The notes beneath the pieces were generated by a model. It ran no database searches. It was not told where the DNA came from and was given only the letters and a program-made list of their open reading frames with translations. Shown in pieces: positions 51,946 to 62,800 of a stretch of DNA of 64,000 nt (the first letter of the stretch is position 1; every line of letters begins with the position of its first letter). The DNA comes from Anaerobacterium chartisolvens (GTDB taxonomy: Bacteria > Bacillota > Clostridia > Acetivibrionales > DSM-27016). The stretch lies in contig NZ_QPJT01000014.1 in NCBI RefSeq assembly GCF_003337415.1, forward strand, positions 1 to 64,000, in the 5' to 3' direction. The position numbers and the translations under genes were made by a program.

Positions 51946-52659
51946 ATGGAAGGTAGATATCAAATACATAATACATATAAAATGCATGAGACGTATGAAA
52001 TATATCAGGTAAAGGCTTCATTTTTAAACATTATAAATTATGTATATATAATTGCAGACAGGTGCGGGGGCAATGCTGCCGTGGTGGATCCGGCGTGGGA
52101 TTTAAACGGCATTACAGAAAGACTTGAGAACATGGATGTGGAGCTCAAGTCTGTTTTACTTACGCACTCGCATTATGACCACGTAAATATGGTTGAGCCG
52201 CTGCTTCGCAGGTTTAATCCAAGAGTTTACATGTCACGGAAGGAAATAGATTTTTACGGATTCAGATGCAAAAATCTGAATGCTCTGGAAAACTACCAGG
52301 TTATAGACATAGGAAATATTCACGTTTCCTGCATACATACTCCCGGGCATACTGCAGGGGGTATGTGCTATTTGCTTCCCCGCCACATATTTACAGGAGA
52401 TACGGTATTCATTGAGGGCTGTGGTGCGTGCTCGTTTTATGGGGGGTCTCCCGAAGATATGTTTGAAAGCATTCAGAGGCTTAAAGTCATGCTTTCACAT
52501 GATATTTGCGTATATCCGGGGCATTCCTACGGAATGGAGCCCGGATGCACCTTTGGGCAATTGCTGGAGAAAAACATTTACTTTCAATTCTCTCAAAAAG
52601 ACCATTTTGTAAATTTCAGGATGAGAAAGAGGCAAAGGCATCTCTTCAGCTTTAAATAG
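51946..52659 (+). CDS. MBL-fold metallohydrolase (glyoxalase II-like)
   Basis: 237 residues from ATG 51946 behind GGAGAG; a GTG at 51931 precedes the site. Zinc motif T-H-S-H-Y-D-H-V (about residue 71), H-T-P-G-H-T-A-G-G, F-T-G-D-T-V-F and Y-P-G-H-S-Y. Resembles hydroxyacylglutathione hydrolase and the PksB/BaeB thioester-hydrolase-like proteins. A beta-ketoacyl synthase gene lies 1 kb away, but on either side of the minus-strand transporter, so a link to acyl thioesters is only a guess. Convergent with the ZIP gene with a 16-base gap and no visible terminator. Confidence 0.82.
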   Translation: MEGRYQIHNTYKMHETYEIYQVKASFLNIINYVYIIADRCGGNAAVVDPAWDLNGITERLENMDVELKSVLLTHSHYDHVNMVEPLLRRFNPRVYMSRKEIDFYGFRCKNLNALENYQVIDIGNIHVSCIHTPGHTAGGMCYLLPRHIFTGDTVFIEGCGACSFYGGSPEDMFESIQRLKVMLSHDICVYPGHSYGMEPGCTFGQLLEKNIYFQFSQKDHFVNFRMRKRQRHLFSFK

Positions 52660-52675
52660 TCTGTGCCGCAGCTCA

Positions 52676-53485
52676 TTAAAATAGCAGAAGGCTCACAGCC
52701 ATAACCATCATCCCTGCTATAAGTCCGTAAATTGAAAGGTGTGCTTCACCGTATTCCCTTGCTGTGGGAAGAAGCTCATCAAGAGAAATAAACACCATTA
52801 TTCCTGCAACCGAAGCAAATAAAACTCCAAAAACAACATCATTGAAAAAGGTGGCAAGTATGAGATACCCTATAATTGCTCCTACAGGCTCCGACAGGCC
52901 GGACAGGAAGGATAGCTTGAATGCCTTCTTTTTGTCGCCTGTGGCATAGTAAATGGGTATAGATACCGCTATCCCCTCAGGGATATTATGTATTGCTATG
53001 GCGGCGGCTATGGCTATTCCAAGAGAAGGGTCCTTCATTGCGGAGGTAAATGTGGCGAGGCCTTCGGGGAAATTATGAATAGCTATGGCCATTGCAGTGA
53101 ACAGTCCCATTCTCATAAGCCTTCCATTGCCTGCTTCGGGCTGGGATTTGCCCATGTCCTCCACCTTGCGCATTTCATGTGGATTTTCACCTGAGGGGAC
53201 AAGCCTGTCTATCAAGGCTATAAGAAATATACCTCCGAAAAATGCTGCTACGGTGGCCCATGAGCCCCCGGTTTTCCCCAGAGCCTCTACCAGAGAATCC
53301 TTTGCCTTAACAAATATCTCGATCATTGAAACATAAATCATGACTCCTGCCGAAAAACCCAGTGCCACAGAGAGAAATCTTGTATTAGTCTTTTTTGCAA
53401 AAAAGGCCAAAAGACTTCCTATACCCGTACATAGCCCCGCTATCAGCGTCAGCCCGAATGCCATAAGCAAATTGCTTGTATCCAT
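52676..53485 (-). CDS. ZIP family metal transporter
   Basis: 269 residues from ATG 53485 (site GGAGG on the minus strand; an in-frame ATG at 53500 overlaps it). Eight hydrophobic helices; helix 4 carries [10 protein letters not shown] and helix 5 [10 protein letters not shown], the metal-binding signatures of ZIP transporters (ZupT-like). The loop between helices 3 and 4 is charged. Takes up zinc or other divalent metals. Stand-alone gene. Confidence 0.92.
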   Translation of the reverse strand: MDTSNLLMAFGLTLIAGLCTGIGSLLAFFAKKTNTRFLSVALGFSAGVMIYVSMIEIFVKAKDSLVEALGKTGGSWATVAAFFGGIFLIALIDRLVPSGENPHEMRKVEDMGKSQPEAGNGRLMRMGLFTAMAIAIHNFPEGLATFTSAMKDPSLGIAIAAAIAIHNIPEGIAVSIPIYYATGDKKKAFKLSFLSGLSEPVGAIIGYLILATFFNDVVFGVLFASVAGIMVFISLDELLPTAREYGEAHLSIYGLIAGMMVMAVSLLLF

Positions 53486-53717
53486 AAAATTAACCTCCAT
53501 TGCTCTTAGCTGTTATTATAATATATACCCTGAAATATAAAAATAAAGCAAAAATATTTAAAAAGCAATATCGGTTCATTTTTTTAGAATATGTATGTTA
53601 ATATGTTATAGCTGGTATTCAGCATGAGATAGTTTCTTAAAATTACACAAAAGCGGTTAAAAAATATTGTTGTATTATTGGGAGCAAACTTATAAAATAG
53701 CAGGAGGTCCATAAAGA

Positions 53718-54956
53718 ATGAAAAAGCGTGTAGTTATAACGGGTATGGGAGCTGTCACGGCTTTTGGAGTGGGCGCAGGCTTACTATGGCAGTCGGTTAA
53801 AGCGGGGAAATCGGGAATCAGCAGCATTGAAAGGATAGATGTTTCAGACCTCCCGACAAAGGTAGGGGCTGAAATAAAGGAGTTTGAGCCGGGGGAGTTC
53901 ATAGACAGGAAAGAGCTTAAGAGGATGGACAGATTTTCCCAGTATGCCATGGCCGCCGCGCAAATGGCGGTAAATGAAGCCGGCGCAGGTTTTGAAGAGA
54001 TTGACGGAAAGCGGCTCGGTGTTATTATAGGCACGGGCATAGGAGGCATTGAGACTCTTGAAAACCAGCATAATGTGCTTTTGGAGAAGGGACCCGGACG
54101 GATTAGCCCGTTTTTTGTTCCCATGATGATACCTAATATGGCTTCGGGGCTTGTATCAATAAAGTATGGTGCCAAAGGCTTTGTAGAATGCGTTGTTACA
54201 GCTTGTGCTTCTTCGGCAAATTCAATTGGTGATGCCTTTAAGGCTATTCAGAGGGCCGATGCCGATGTTATAATTGCAGGAGGGACAGAGGCGGCAATAA
54301 CAAGGCTGGCAATGGCGGGCTTTTGTGCCAGCAAGACCATGACTACGGAGATCAATCCTGCTGAGGCTTGCAGACCGTTTGACATCAAAAGGGACGGATT
54401 TATATTGGGAGAAGGCTCGGGGGTTGTTATACTTGAGGAGCTTGAACATGCGCTAAGGAGAGGGGCAAATATTATTGCGGAGGTTGCGGGGTATGGCTGC
54501 ACCAACGATGCATACCACATTACAGCGCCGGCGGAGCAGGGTGAAGGCGGGGCGAGATGTATGGAGAGTGCTATTGCGGACGCGGGAATAGAGCCCTGTG
54601 ATATTGGATACATTAATGCCCATGGCACATCCACAGAGCTCAACGACAAAAACGAGACCTCCGCCATAAAATCGGTATTCGGAGAACATGCATATAAAGT
54701 TCCTGTTAGCTCCACAAAATCAATGACAGGACATCTGCTGGGTGCAGCGGGGGCGATTGAAGCTATTATCACTGTGTCTGCGTTAAAGGAAGGCTTTTTG
54801 CCTCCCACTGTAAATTACAGTAATCCCGACCCTGAATGTGATCTTGACTACATACCTAATACCGGCAGGAAGGCTGAAGTTTTATATGCGCTGTCAAACT
54901 CCTTTGGATTTGGGGGACATAATGCATCACTGGTTTTTAAAGCATGGAGATATTAA
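53718..54956 (+). CDS. fabF: beta-ketoacyl-[acyl-carrier-protein] synthase II
   Basis: 412 residues, full length. Catalytic Cys in V-V-T-A-C-A-S-S-A-N (about residue 163), His in N-A-H-G-T-S-T-E-L-N-D (~303) and T-G-H-L-L-G-A-A-G (~340): the C-H-H triad of elongating condensing enzymes. Extends acyl-ACP with malonyl-ACP in fatty-acid synthesis. It is outside a fab operon here (no fabD/G/H or acpP nearby), so it may be an accessory copy. AGGAGG site. An AraC-type regulator starts 33 bases later. Confidence 0.92.
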   Translation: MKKRVVITGMGAVTAFGVGAGLLWQSVKAGKSGISSIERIDVSDLPTKVGAEIKEFEPGEFIDRKELKRMDRFSQYAMAAAQMAVNEAGAGFEEIDGKRLGVIIGTGIGGIETLENQHNVLLEKGPGRISPFFVPMMIPNMASGLVSIKYGAKGFVECVVTACASSANSIGDAFKAIQRADADVIIAGGTEAAITRLAMAGFCASKTMTTEINPAEACRPFDIKRDGFILGEGSGVVILEELEHALRRGANIIAEVAGYGCTNDAYHITAPAEQGEGGARCMESAIADAGIEPCDIGYINAHGTSTELNDKNETSAIKSVFGEHAYKVPVSSTKSMTGHLLGAAGAIEAIITVSALKEGFLPPTVNYSNPDPECDLDYIPNTGRKAEVLYALSNSFGFGGHNASLVFKAWRY

Positions 54957-54989
54957 TAAAATCTGTCTTGTGAGGAAATAATTGAACAA

Positions 54990-55871
54990 ATGAATATAAA
55001 AGAGGTTATTGAAGCTTGTATTTTCTATATTGAGAATAATATATACAATAAAATTTCTCTGGATGACCTGTCTCAGTATACGGGCACGTCTAAATTTTAT
55101 CTGCATAGGGCGTTCAAAGCATTAACAGGTGAAAATTTAATGGATTATATACAATCAAGAAAACTGACCTCAAGCATTAATGAGCTTGCCAACACAAACA
55201 AAAGAATTATTGACATAGCGTTAGACTATGGCTTTGAGTATGAGCAGTCATACATAAGGGCATTCCGTAAAAGGTTCGGGCATACCCCTTTAAAGGTGAG
55301 GAATGACAGGATATCGGTTATAATAAAAGAAAAAATAAACATAAATCACTTTTTGGCGGTAAATAATACTGTAACGTATAAGCCGTTCTTTGTTTTCAGG
55401 CAGAAGTTCAATTTAGTTGGGAATAAGCATATAATATTCAGCAAGTCGGGAGACAGAACGGCAAACGAATACGGTAAAAATTTCTTTTACAACTGCCGGC
55501 AGACAATAGAGAACCCGGTAAATCCCCATGTGTATTTCGGATATACCGATTGGAGCAAAAATGACGATGGATATATATACTACATGCCCTCTCTGGAGGT
55601 TAACGATCTGTCGGTGATACCTGATGGAATGGCAGGGATTTCGATACCTGCGCACAAATATGTTGTATTCCGATTTGTGGGATTTTTCAGGCCGGACGCT
55701 ATTAACGGAAGGCAGGTAGGGCGTTTGCTGGTGCATATGTATTCCCGATGGATTTTTCAGTCAGGCTTTAAATTTGCCGATACCTTCAGATTTGAGTATA
55801 TAGACACATCTCTTTCAAAGGACAATTACTGTGAGCTTGACATTTACCAACCCATAGTAGAGATAGAGTAG
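54990..55871 (+). CDS. AraC family regulator with GyrI-like effector domain
   Basis: 293 residues. N-terminal AraC double helix-turn-helix (residues ~1-105: I-S-L-D-D-L-S-Q-Y-T-G-T-S-K-F-Y-L-H-R-A-F-K ... I-D-I-A-L-D-Y-G-F-E-Y-E-Q-S-Y) followed by a SOUL/GyrI-like domain (residues ~135-293), the arrangement of Rob-type regulators that bind hydrophobic drugs or peptides. Start codon context lacks a strong site (GAGGAAATAATTG). Possibly read together with fabF; target unknown. Its stop codon overlaps the flanking inverted repeat of the transposase unit. Confidence 0.85.
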   Translation: MNIKEVIEACIFYIENNIYNKISLDDLSQYTGTSKFYLHRAFKALTGENLMDYIQSRKLTSSINELANTNKRIIDIALDYGFEYEQSYIRAFRKRFGHTPLKVRNDRISVIIKEKININHFLAVNNTVTYKPFFVFRQKFNLVGNKHIIFSKSGDRTANEYGKNFFYNCRQTIENPVNPHVYFGYTDWSKNDDGYIYYMPSLEVNDLSVIPDGMAGISIPAHKYVVFRFVGFFRPDAINGRQVGRLLVHMYSRWIFQSGFKFADTFRFEYIDTSLSKDNYCELDIYQPIVEIE

Positions 55872-55901
55872 GGGACGCTCCTGTTTTTAGAACATTTGTT
55901 C

Positions 55902-55931
55902 TTGACAATTATTATACAAAGGAGGTATAAT
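55902..55931 (+). promoter_or_regulatory. consensus sigma-A promoter of the transposase gene
   Basis: Perfect TTGACA (55902-55907) and perfect TATAAT (55926-55931) with an 18-base spacer, 36 bases before the transposase start. Confidence 0.75.
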
Positions 55932-55967
55932 ATATCTCATAAAGCAATATATTCTGAGGTGATGATT

Positions 55968-56891
55968 ATGCCAAGAGCAGCCAGAAAAAAGTCAGATGCG
56001 TCCATGTACCACGTTATGTCCAGAAGCATAAGTGAGGTAGAGCTTTTCCGATGTGATGAGGATAAAGGGTATTATCTTGCGCTGCTAAAGCGTTATATAG
56101 ATAGATACTGCTGTAAAATCTATGCCTATTGCCTTATGGGCAACCATGTCCACTTATATATGAACCCCTGTGGGTTTGACATTTCATCATTTATGCTGGG
56201 CCTTAATACGGCGTACGTCACATATTACAACAGGCGCTATAACAGACATGGGCATTTATTTCAGGGGCGCTTTGCCAGCAAGATAGTTGATAATGACACT
56301 TATAGCCTGACGCTGTCTGCATATATTCACAATAATGCAAAGGACTTGCCGGAATACTCAGGAAGAGAGGAGTTTTATCCGTATTCCTCGTACGGAATCT
56401 ATACAGGAAAAATGAAGGATATCGAGGGAATTGTAGATACCGAATTTCTGCTGCAGCTTTTTAGCAGGGACAAAAAAGAGGCGAGGAGGAAATATTGGTA
56501 TTTCACCGAGTCAATGAGGGAAACGGGAATTATGAGAGAAGTAGACGAAGGTATAATGAAGGAGTATACCGAAAATTGCTACGAGAGCGGGAAAAAACGT
56601 ATTATAAGGCATAAATCACCGGAGAAGCTGATAGAAAATGTGGGCGAGCTTTTGGGAGAAGCCCTTCCTCAGAGACTTAGGACAAAATTCAGCAGAGACA
56701 CGGTAGATGTAAGAGCGTTTATAACATACATAATGCGTGCGTTATGCGGGTATACATATGGAAGTATATGCAGGTATGTGGGAAATATGTCGGTGTCGGG
56801 GATATCGAGGTTGTCGAATGAGGGATTTAGGCTGCTGGGAAGGGATACGCGGTACTGCAACGCATTCAATTCATTAATTAATACAAATTAA
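55968..56891 (+). CDS. REP-associated / IS200-like tyrosine (HUH) transposase
   Basis: 307 residues from ATG 55968, behind GAGGTGA; the frame is open further upstream but across the promoter. Family hallmarks: M-Y-H-V-M-S-R-S near residue 13, the metal-binding HUH motif in M-G-N-H-V-H-L-Y (~57), R-H-G-H-L-F-Q-G-R-F (~90), and a Tyr in L-S-A-Y-I-H-N-N (~116) as the likely nucleophile. The C-terminal extension (residues ~190-300) ends in a helix-turn-helix-like segment resembling DnaA domain IV (Y-G-S-I-C-R-Y-V-G). Such enzymes cut single-stranded palindromes. The gene appears complete. Confidence 0.88.
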   Translation: MPRAARKKSDASMYHVMSRSISEVELFRCDEDKGYYLALLKRYIDRYCCKIYAYCLMGNHVHLYMNPCGFDISSFMLGLNTAYVTYYNRRYNRHGHLFQGRFASKIVDNDTYSLTLSAYIHNNAKDLPEYSGREEFYPYSSYGIYTGKMKDIEGIVDTEFLLQLFSRDKKEARRKYWYFTESMRETGIMREVDEGIMKEYTENCYESGKKRIIRHKSPEKLIENVGELLGEALPQRLRTKFSRDTVDVRAFITYIMRALCGYTYGSICRYVGNMSVSGISRLSNEGFRLLGRDTRYCNAFNSLINTN

Positions 56892-57663
56892 AGAATAAAG
56901 AAGGGTATAAAAAATATAACGGATCTAATTAACTTGTGATCATGTTATTTGTGAGCTTCAAGGAATTATATAAGCTTTTGCCGAGCCTTGCTTGCCTTAC
57001 GAGAAAGGTCTTTTTGTTATGTCCATATGCCATGTCTGAAATCACACTTATATAGACTTGAAATGAAAAAGTGACTGCTATATGCACAAAAAAACACAAA
57101 AAAACAGGAGCGTCCCCACCCAAAAGATCAAAAAAATTTATACATAATTAATAAAAAAATCCATGTACATTATAGAAAATATGGAATACAATTATGGATA
57201 TTCTATGAAAATAGGACATTTGTATTATATCGTGTTATAAAAGAATTAATTGATTTCTCTAAATTGCTGCCTATAAAAAATTAGATTTCCAACAATACTC
57301 TCCACAATAAATTCTGTTCTTACTAAGCTTAAGAAGCATACATGCTTTTCAATGATTCGCCATAATATCTGTATTCTGGGGCAGGACTGTCCTGAAGCAA
57401 TAAAATATATTAACGGCTTTTATAAGTGGGGACGTTTTAGAACGCTCCCCATATGCTTTAAAGGTTCGGCATTGTATAAGAATAATGGCAAATAATATTA
57501 CTTTTTATGGGGGTGGTACAAGCTTTGGTATTGGAAGCGGGGAAATTATTAATTCTGCCCGCTTTATTACAATGGGGATGGAATAATACGTCGGGCCAAT
57601 TTTACAACTGACGGCCTGGCACGGCTTAAGAAGACTTAAATTAGGGATAGGAGTGGATACTTT
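56892..57663. other. 772-base region without a gene; REP-like hairpins and leader of the dockerin cluster
   Basis: Contains the right 18-bp repeat (57100-57117) and a hairpin GGGGACGTT/AACGCTCCCC with one bulge (57428-57450). The last 160 bases before the GH27 gene can form at least one more stem, AAGCGGG/CCCGCTT near 57536-57564, suggesting a structured leader. No promoter of consensus quality was found. A 64-codon minus-strand frame at 56929-57123 overlaps the repeat and lacks a ribosome-binding site. Confidence 0.4.
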
Positions 57664-59856
57664 ATGAAGAAAATATTATGGGTAGTTACATTTGTATTTA
57701 TGGTGTGCGGCATTTTCGTTCTGCCGGCCTTGAATGCTGAAGCATTGGATAACGGCCTTGCTAAAACACCGCCAATGGGGTGGAATAGCTGGAACATTTT
57801 TCATGGAAACATCAACGAGACCCAGATCAAGCAAATTGCCGATGCAATGGTAAGCTCGGGAATGAGGGATGCGGGCTATGTGTACTTAAACCTTGATGAT
57901 AACTGGATGGCTAATCCGGCACGCGATTCCAACGGAAACCTCCGCGCAGATCCTACGCGTTTTCCGAACGGCATAAAGGCTTTGGCGGACTATGTGCATT
58001 CCAAGGGTCTCAAGCTCGGAATTTACGGGTGCCGCGGAACCATGACATGCATGAACATTCCCCAGAGCGGAAGCCATGGGTATGAGCAGAGGGATGCAAA
58101 TACGTTTGCTTCATGGGGGATTGATTATTTAAAATATGACAATTGCAATATACCGAACGGAAGCAATATGAAAACTGATTATCAGAAAATGCAGACTGCA
58201 CTTGCTAATTGCGGAAGACCTATAGTATACAGCATCTGTGCGTGGGGATATCAGGATTGGATGCCTGCGACAGGCAATTTGTGGCGTACTTGCGGTGATA
58301 TTACAGATAAATGGGATAATGGGAATGACTGGTTCCGTGGTATTATAAACGCAATTGACGATAATGCCAAGTATACTAATTCGGCAGCCCCGGGGGCATG
58401 GAATGATCCTGATATGCTTGAGATCGGAAACGGCGGCTGTACTACGGAGGAATATCGTACTCAGTTCAGCATGTGGAGTATAATGGCATCCCCGCTTATC
58501 GCCGGAAATGATATAAGGACTATGTCCCAGACTACAAAGGATATTTTGCTGAATAAGGAAGTAATAGCTGTAAATCAGGATGCTGCGGGAATTCAGGGGA
58601 GCAGGGTTAAAAGCGGCAACGGCCTCGAGGTATGGTGCAAGCCGCTTGGTACAAAAGCAGGATCAACAAAGGCAGTTGCATTGCTCAACAGAAACTCATC
58701 TACGGCTTCTATAACGGTTAATTGGTCTGATGTTGGCTTGACAGGCAGTGTTTGGGTGCGCGATTTATGGGCTAAGGCCGATAAAGGCAGCTTTAACGGA
58801 TCATATACGGCATCTGTGCCTGCACACGGCACGGTTATGCTTAAGGTTTCCAGCTCGCCGATTTCCGATTCCGGCCAGGTAAGCGCCTTCGCAAAGATAG
58901 AGGCAGAGAACTTTGACATACAGTCGGGAGTCCAGACAGAAACCTGTACCGAGGGCGGATTGAATGTTGGGTATATTGAAAACGGAGATTATACCGTATA
59001 TAAAAATATAGATTTTGGAGGCGGAGCACTGAGCTTTCAGGCAAGGGTGGCTACCAGCACTCAGGGGGGCAATATAGAGGTGAGGCTTGGAGGCATTGAC
59101 GGCAAACTGGTAGGGACATGCCCTGTCGGCACAACAGACGGCTTCCAGAATTGGGTTGACGTAAGCTGCAAAATCAGCGGCGCAAGCGGAAAGCACGATC
59201 TATACCTTAAATTTACGGGAGGAAGCGGATACCTGTTCAACGTCAACTGGTTCCAATTCACGCAGTCGGCCTTTTCACGGATAGAAGCAGAGAGCTACAG
59301 CAGCTTGAGCTCTTCAACCATTGAAATAGCGGATACACCTGATGGAGGGAAGAGCTTGGCATATATTGAAAACGGAAACTATGCGCTGTATGGCAAGGTG
59401 GATTTCGGAAGCGGCGCTAAGCTGTTTAAAGCCAAGGTTGCATCTGCGGGAGGCACCACTATTGAAATAAGACTGGGAAGTCCTAGCGGTACTTTGATAG
59501 GCACACTGCCTGTGGTATCTACAGGGGGCTGGAACGTATATCAGGAGCAGAGCTGTAATATTGACAACGTTTCAGGCTTAAAGGATGTGTATATTATGTT
59601 TAAAGGCTCCGTAAATCTTGACTGCTTCTCATTTGCCGAGGAAGTCGGACCTGACCCGGTAGCTCTGGGAGATTTGAATTCGGATGGAGAGATAAACTCT
59701 GTAGATTTCTTGCTGATGAAAAAGCATATTCTGGAGCTGGAGCTGCTTGCCGATCCCGCATGTGCGGATTTGGACGGCAGCGGAGAAGTCAACACGCTTG
59801 ATTTGCTGCTGCTCAAGCAATACCTGCTTGGAATTATAGATAAGTTCCCCGGGTAA
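57664..59856 (+). CDS. secreted cellulosomal alpha-galactosidase, GH27-CBM6-CBM6-dockerin
   Basis: 730 residues. Signal peptide to about A-L-N-A-E-A. GH27 catalytic domain (residues ~28-400): G-W-N-S-W-N, nucleophile in Y-L-K-Y-D-N-C (about Asp159), acid/base in R-T-C-G-D-I-T-D-K-W (about Asp212), W-N-D-P-D-M-L-E. Two CBM6-like modules (~415-540 and ~540-660), the second more diverged. C-terminal type I dockerin with two calcium loops, D-L-N-S-D-G-E-I-N-S-V-D and D-L-D-G-S-G-E-V-N-T-L-D, for docking onto a scaffoldin cohesin. Removes alpha-galactosyl side groups from hemicelluloses; complements the cytoplasmic GH36 enzyme at 10101. Site GATAGGAG. First gene of the dockerin cluster. Confidence 0.93.
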   Translation: MKKILWVVTFVFMVCGIFVLPALNAEALDNGLAKTPPMGWNSWNIFHGNINETQIKQIADAMVSSGMRDAGYVYLNLDDNWMANPARDSNGNLRADPTRFPNGIKALADYVHSKGLKLGIYGCRGTMTCMNIPQSGSHGYEQRDANTFASWGIDYLKYDNCNIPNGSNMKTDYQKMQTALANCGRPIVYSICAWGYQDWMPATGNLWRTCGDITDKWDNGNDWFRGIINAIDDNAKYTNSAAPGAWNDPDMLEIGNGGCTTEEYRTQFSMWSIMASPLIAGNDIRTMSQTTKDILLNKEVIAVNQDAAGIQGSRVKSGNGLEVWCKPLGTKAGSTKAVALLNRNSSTASITVNWSDVGLTGSVWVRDLWAKADKGSFNGSYTASVPAHGTVMLKVSSSPISDSGQVSAFAKIEAENFDIQSGVQTETCTEGGLNVGYIENGDYTVYKNIDFGGGALSFQARVATSTQGGNIEVRLGGIDGKLVGTCPVGTTDGFQNWVDVSCKISGASGKHDLYLKFTGGSGYLFNVNWFQFTQSAFSRIEAESYSSLSSSTIEIADTPDGGKSLAYIENGNYALYGKVDFGSGAKLFKAKVASAGGTTIEIRLGSPSGTLIGTLPVVSTGGWNVYQEQSCNIDNVSGLKDVYIMFKGSVNLDCFSFAEEVGPDPVALGDLNSDGEINSVDFLLMKKHILELELLADPACADLDGSGEVNTLDLLLLKQYLLGIIDKFPG

Positions 59857-59898
59857 GGTGCAGGAGCATAAATTTGGATATAAAAAGGAGTTTTGCAA

Positions 59899-62800
59899 AT
59901 GAAATTTAACAAAAATACTGTCAGGAGAATTGGCGCGGTTCTTTTGGCAGGATTGATTGCTATAAATGGCAATGTGCTGTTTGGTGATTCTAAGAAGCTT
60001 GCCGCTTCTTCTGATAATGACCTGAAATTATGGTATGACAGTATGGCGGGAACCAATTTTTCCGGCGACCCCAATGATCTGGAGGAATCCTTTTATAAAG
60101 CGTTGCCTCTTGGAAACGGCCGCATAGGTGCAATGGTCTATGGTAATTATCCGAATGAGAGAATTGACTTAAATGAATGCACCTTTTGGAGCAGCGGGCC
60201 AAGCAACAATAATAAGTCCGGTGCTGCAAACTCTCTGAAGACAGCTCAGGATTTGCTGTTTGCCGGGCAGTATAAAAATGCTGATGCCACTATTAACAGC
60301 ATGATAGGAGGGGGACAAGCAAGGTATCAGTCAATTGGGAATTTAGATTTGGCGTTTGGACACAACGGTGTGTCCGGCTATTCACGACAGCTTGATATGA
60401 ATACCGGAGTTGTTTCCTGTGATTATACCTATAACGGGAAAAAATATCACCGTGAGTCCTTTGTAAGCTATCCAGATCAGGTTTTGGTTACAAGGATAAC
60501 CTGCAGCTCAGCCGGATCAATATCCTTTACCGCCAGTTGCAGCTCGTCGCTCACAGGGCAATACAGTGTTTCCACCGCCGGCTCGGATACTTTAGTTATG
60601 AACGGGCATGGAGACTCCGATAATGGTGTATCCTATGCGGTGTGGTTTTCAACCCGCTCAAAAATTATAAATACAAACGGCTCCATTGCCGCCAATAACA
60701 ATAAAATAACCGTTACCAATGCCGATTCGGCAATTATTCTTACCTCTGTCCGTACTAATTTCGTCAATTATAAAACGTGCAACGGGGATGAAAAGGGGAA
60801 AGCTACTGCCGATATTACAAGTGCTTCCTCCAAATCCTATAATACTCTGTATAATAATCATGTTGCCGATTATCAGGAATTGTTCCATAGGGTGGATATC
60901 GATCTTGGCGGAAGCGGGAGCGAGAATAGCAAGCCAATGGCACAGAGAATATCTGAATTCGGTTCTACCAATGATCCAAAGCTGGTCAAGGTGCTTTTCC
61001 AATACGGGCGGTACCTGATGATTAGTGCCTCGCGTGATTCACAGCCAATGAACCTGCAGGGGATCTGGAATAAATTCCGTTACCCTGCATGGGGATGCAA
61101 ATTAACCACGAATATCAACTATGAGATGAACTATTGGCCGGCTTTTACAACCAATCTGGCAGAGTGCTTCAAGCCGTTTGTAGAGAAGGCCAAAGCACTT
61201 CAGGCCCCCGGAAATGAAACAGCCCGCGTTCATTATAATATATCCAACGGATGGGTGCTGCATCATAATACCGATCTGTGGAACCGTACTGCGCCTATCG
61301 ACGGCGCATGGGGATTCTGGCCCACGGGAGCGGGCTGGATTTCAAATATGCTGTATGATGCATACAACTTTAATCAGGATACGGCATATCTGGGCGAGAT
61401 TTATCCCGTAATCAAGGGCAGTGCCGACTTCCTGCAAACCCTGATGCAATCAAAGAGCATTAACGGTCAGAGCTATCAGGTGATCTGCCCCGGCACCTCA
61501 CCCGAGCTTACGCCTCCCAGCTCCAGCGGCGGACAGGGCGGATGGTGCAGCTATGGAGTGACTATGGACAATGGAATCAGCCGTGAGCTTTTTAAGGGCG
61601 TAATTGAGGCCTCGCGAATACTGAATGTTGATAACTCGTTCCGATCAACTCTCCGCTCTAAGGTTTCACAGATTAAGCCGGATACTGTAGGAAGCTGGGG
61701 ACAGCTTCAGGAATGGGCATATGACTGGGACAGCAGAAATGAAAAAAACAGACATATTTCACATGTGTATAATCTCTTCCCCGGATTTGAAATCAGCAAG
61801 AGAACATCTCCTGCTATTGCCAATGCGGCAATTGTATCGTTGAATGCGCGCGGGGATGTTGGAACAGGGTGGTCTGAAGGCTGGAAGCTGAATTGCTGGG
61901 CCAGGCTGGAGGATGCCGCACATGCTTACAATCTTATAAAACTGATGGTTACGCCAGCCAGAAAGAATGGCCGTCTTTACGACAATCTTTGGGATGCACA
62001 TCCTCCGTTCCAGATTGACGGTAATTTCGGGTTTACCTCGGGAGTAGCTGAAATGCTGCTGCAAAGCCATAATAACGAAATTCAGCTTTTGCCTGCGCTG
62101 CCCGCACAATGGTCTGTCGGACATGCAAACGGTCTTAGAGCGCGTGGCAATTTTACCATTACAGAGATGAATTGGTCGGGCGGAGCTTTAAAAGATGTTA
62201 CTATTCAGTCGAATTCCGGGAATGCCTGCAATGTACGTTACGGAAATACCACTGTTAGCTTCCCGACGGAAGCAGGGGGCATTTACCATTTGAATGGCTC
62301 CTTGGAATTGATAGACGGCGGAGCTGTCCTGTCAAACGTGGCCTTGAACAAGACGGCGACTGCTTCGGGGAGTGCTGCGGGCGAAGAGCCCGGCAAGGCA
62401 TTGGACGGATCAATTGCAAGCAAGTGGTTCCATAATGGAGGTATCAGCGGTGAGTGGCTGAAGGTCGATCTCGGAGAGGAATATGATATAAGCCGTTGGG
62501 TAGTGAAGCACGCAGGTGTGGCTGAGGCAATACGGTTTAATACCAGAGACTTCACTCTGCAAAGGAGCGATGACGGCAATACGTGGATCGATGTTGACGC
62601 GGTCTATGGAAATGTTGAAAATATAAGCGATCGAAATGTTCCGACCTTTACCGCAAGATATGTACGGCTAAATATCAATACCGCTACTCAGGATAACTCA
62701 GGCGGTGCCAGAATTGCTGAGCTTGAGCTGTGGGGCGCATCCGAAGGTGATCCGCCGGTGCCCGTTCCAAAATCGGCCTTTGAAAGGATAGAGGGAGAGA

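Larger units (their letters stand above)
55871..57117 (+). mobile_element. REP-type transposase unit bounded by 18-bp inverted repeats
   Basis: 55871-55888 and 57100-57117 are perfect inverted copies (GGGGACGCTCCTGTTTTT). Between them lie a promoter and one intact HUH transposase gene. A related palindrome is at 57428-57450 and a related half-site GGGGACGGTTGT at 50987. The 18-bp repeats may be the unit ends or two copies of a REP sequence mobilised by the enzyme. Confidence 0.6.

Noticed and set aside
53667-53696. TTGTTG-N18-TATAAA promoter before fabF
   Set aside because: The implied start would fall on the ribosome-binding site, leaving no usable leader.
56929-57123. 64-codon minus-strand frame after the transposase
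   Set aside because: No ribosome-binding site, overlaps the 18-bp repeat, no recognisable family.
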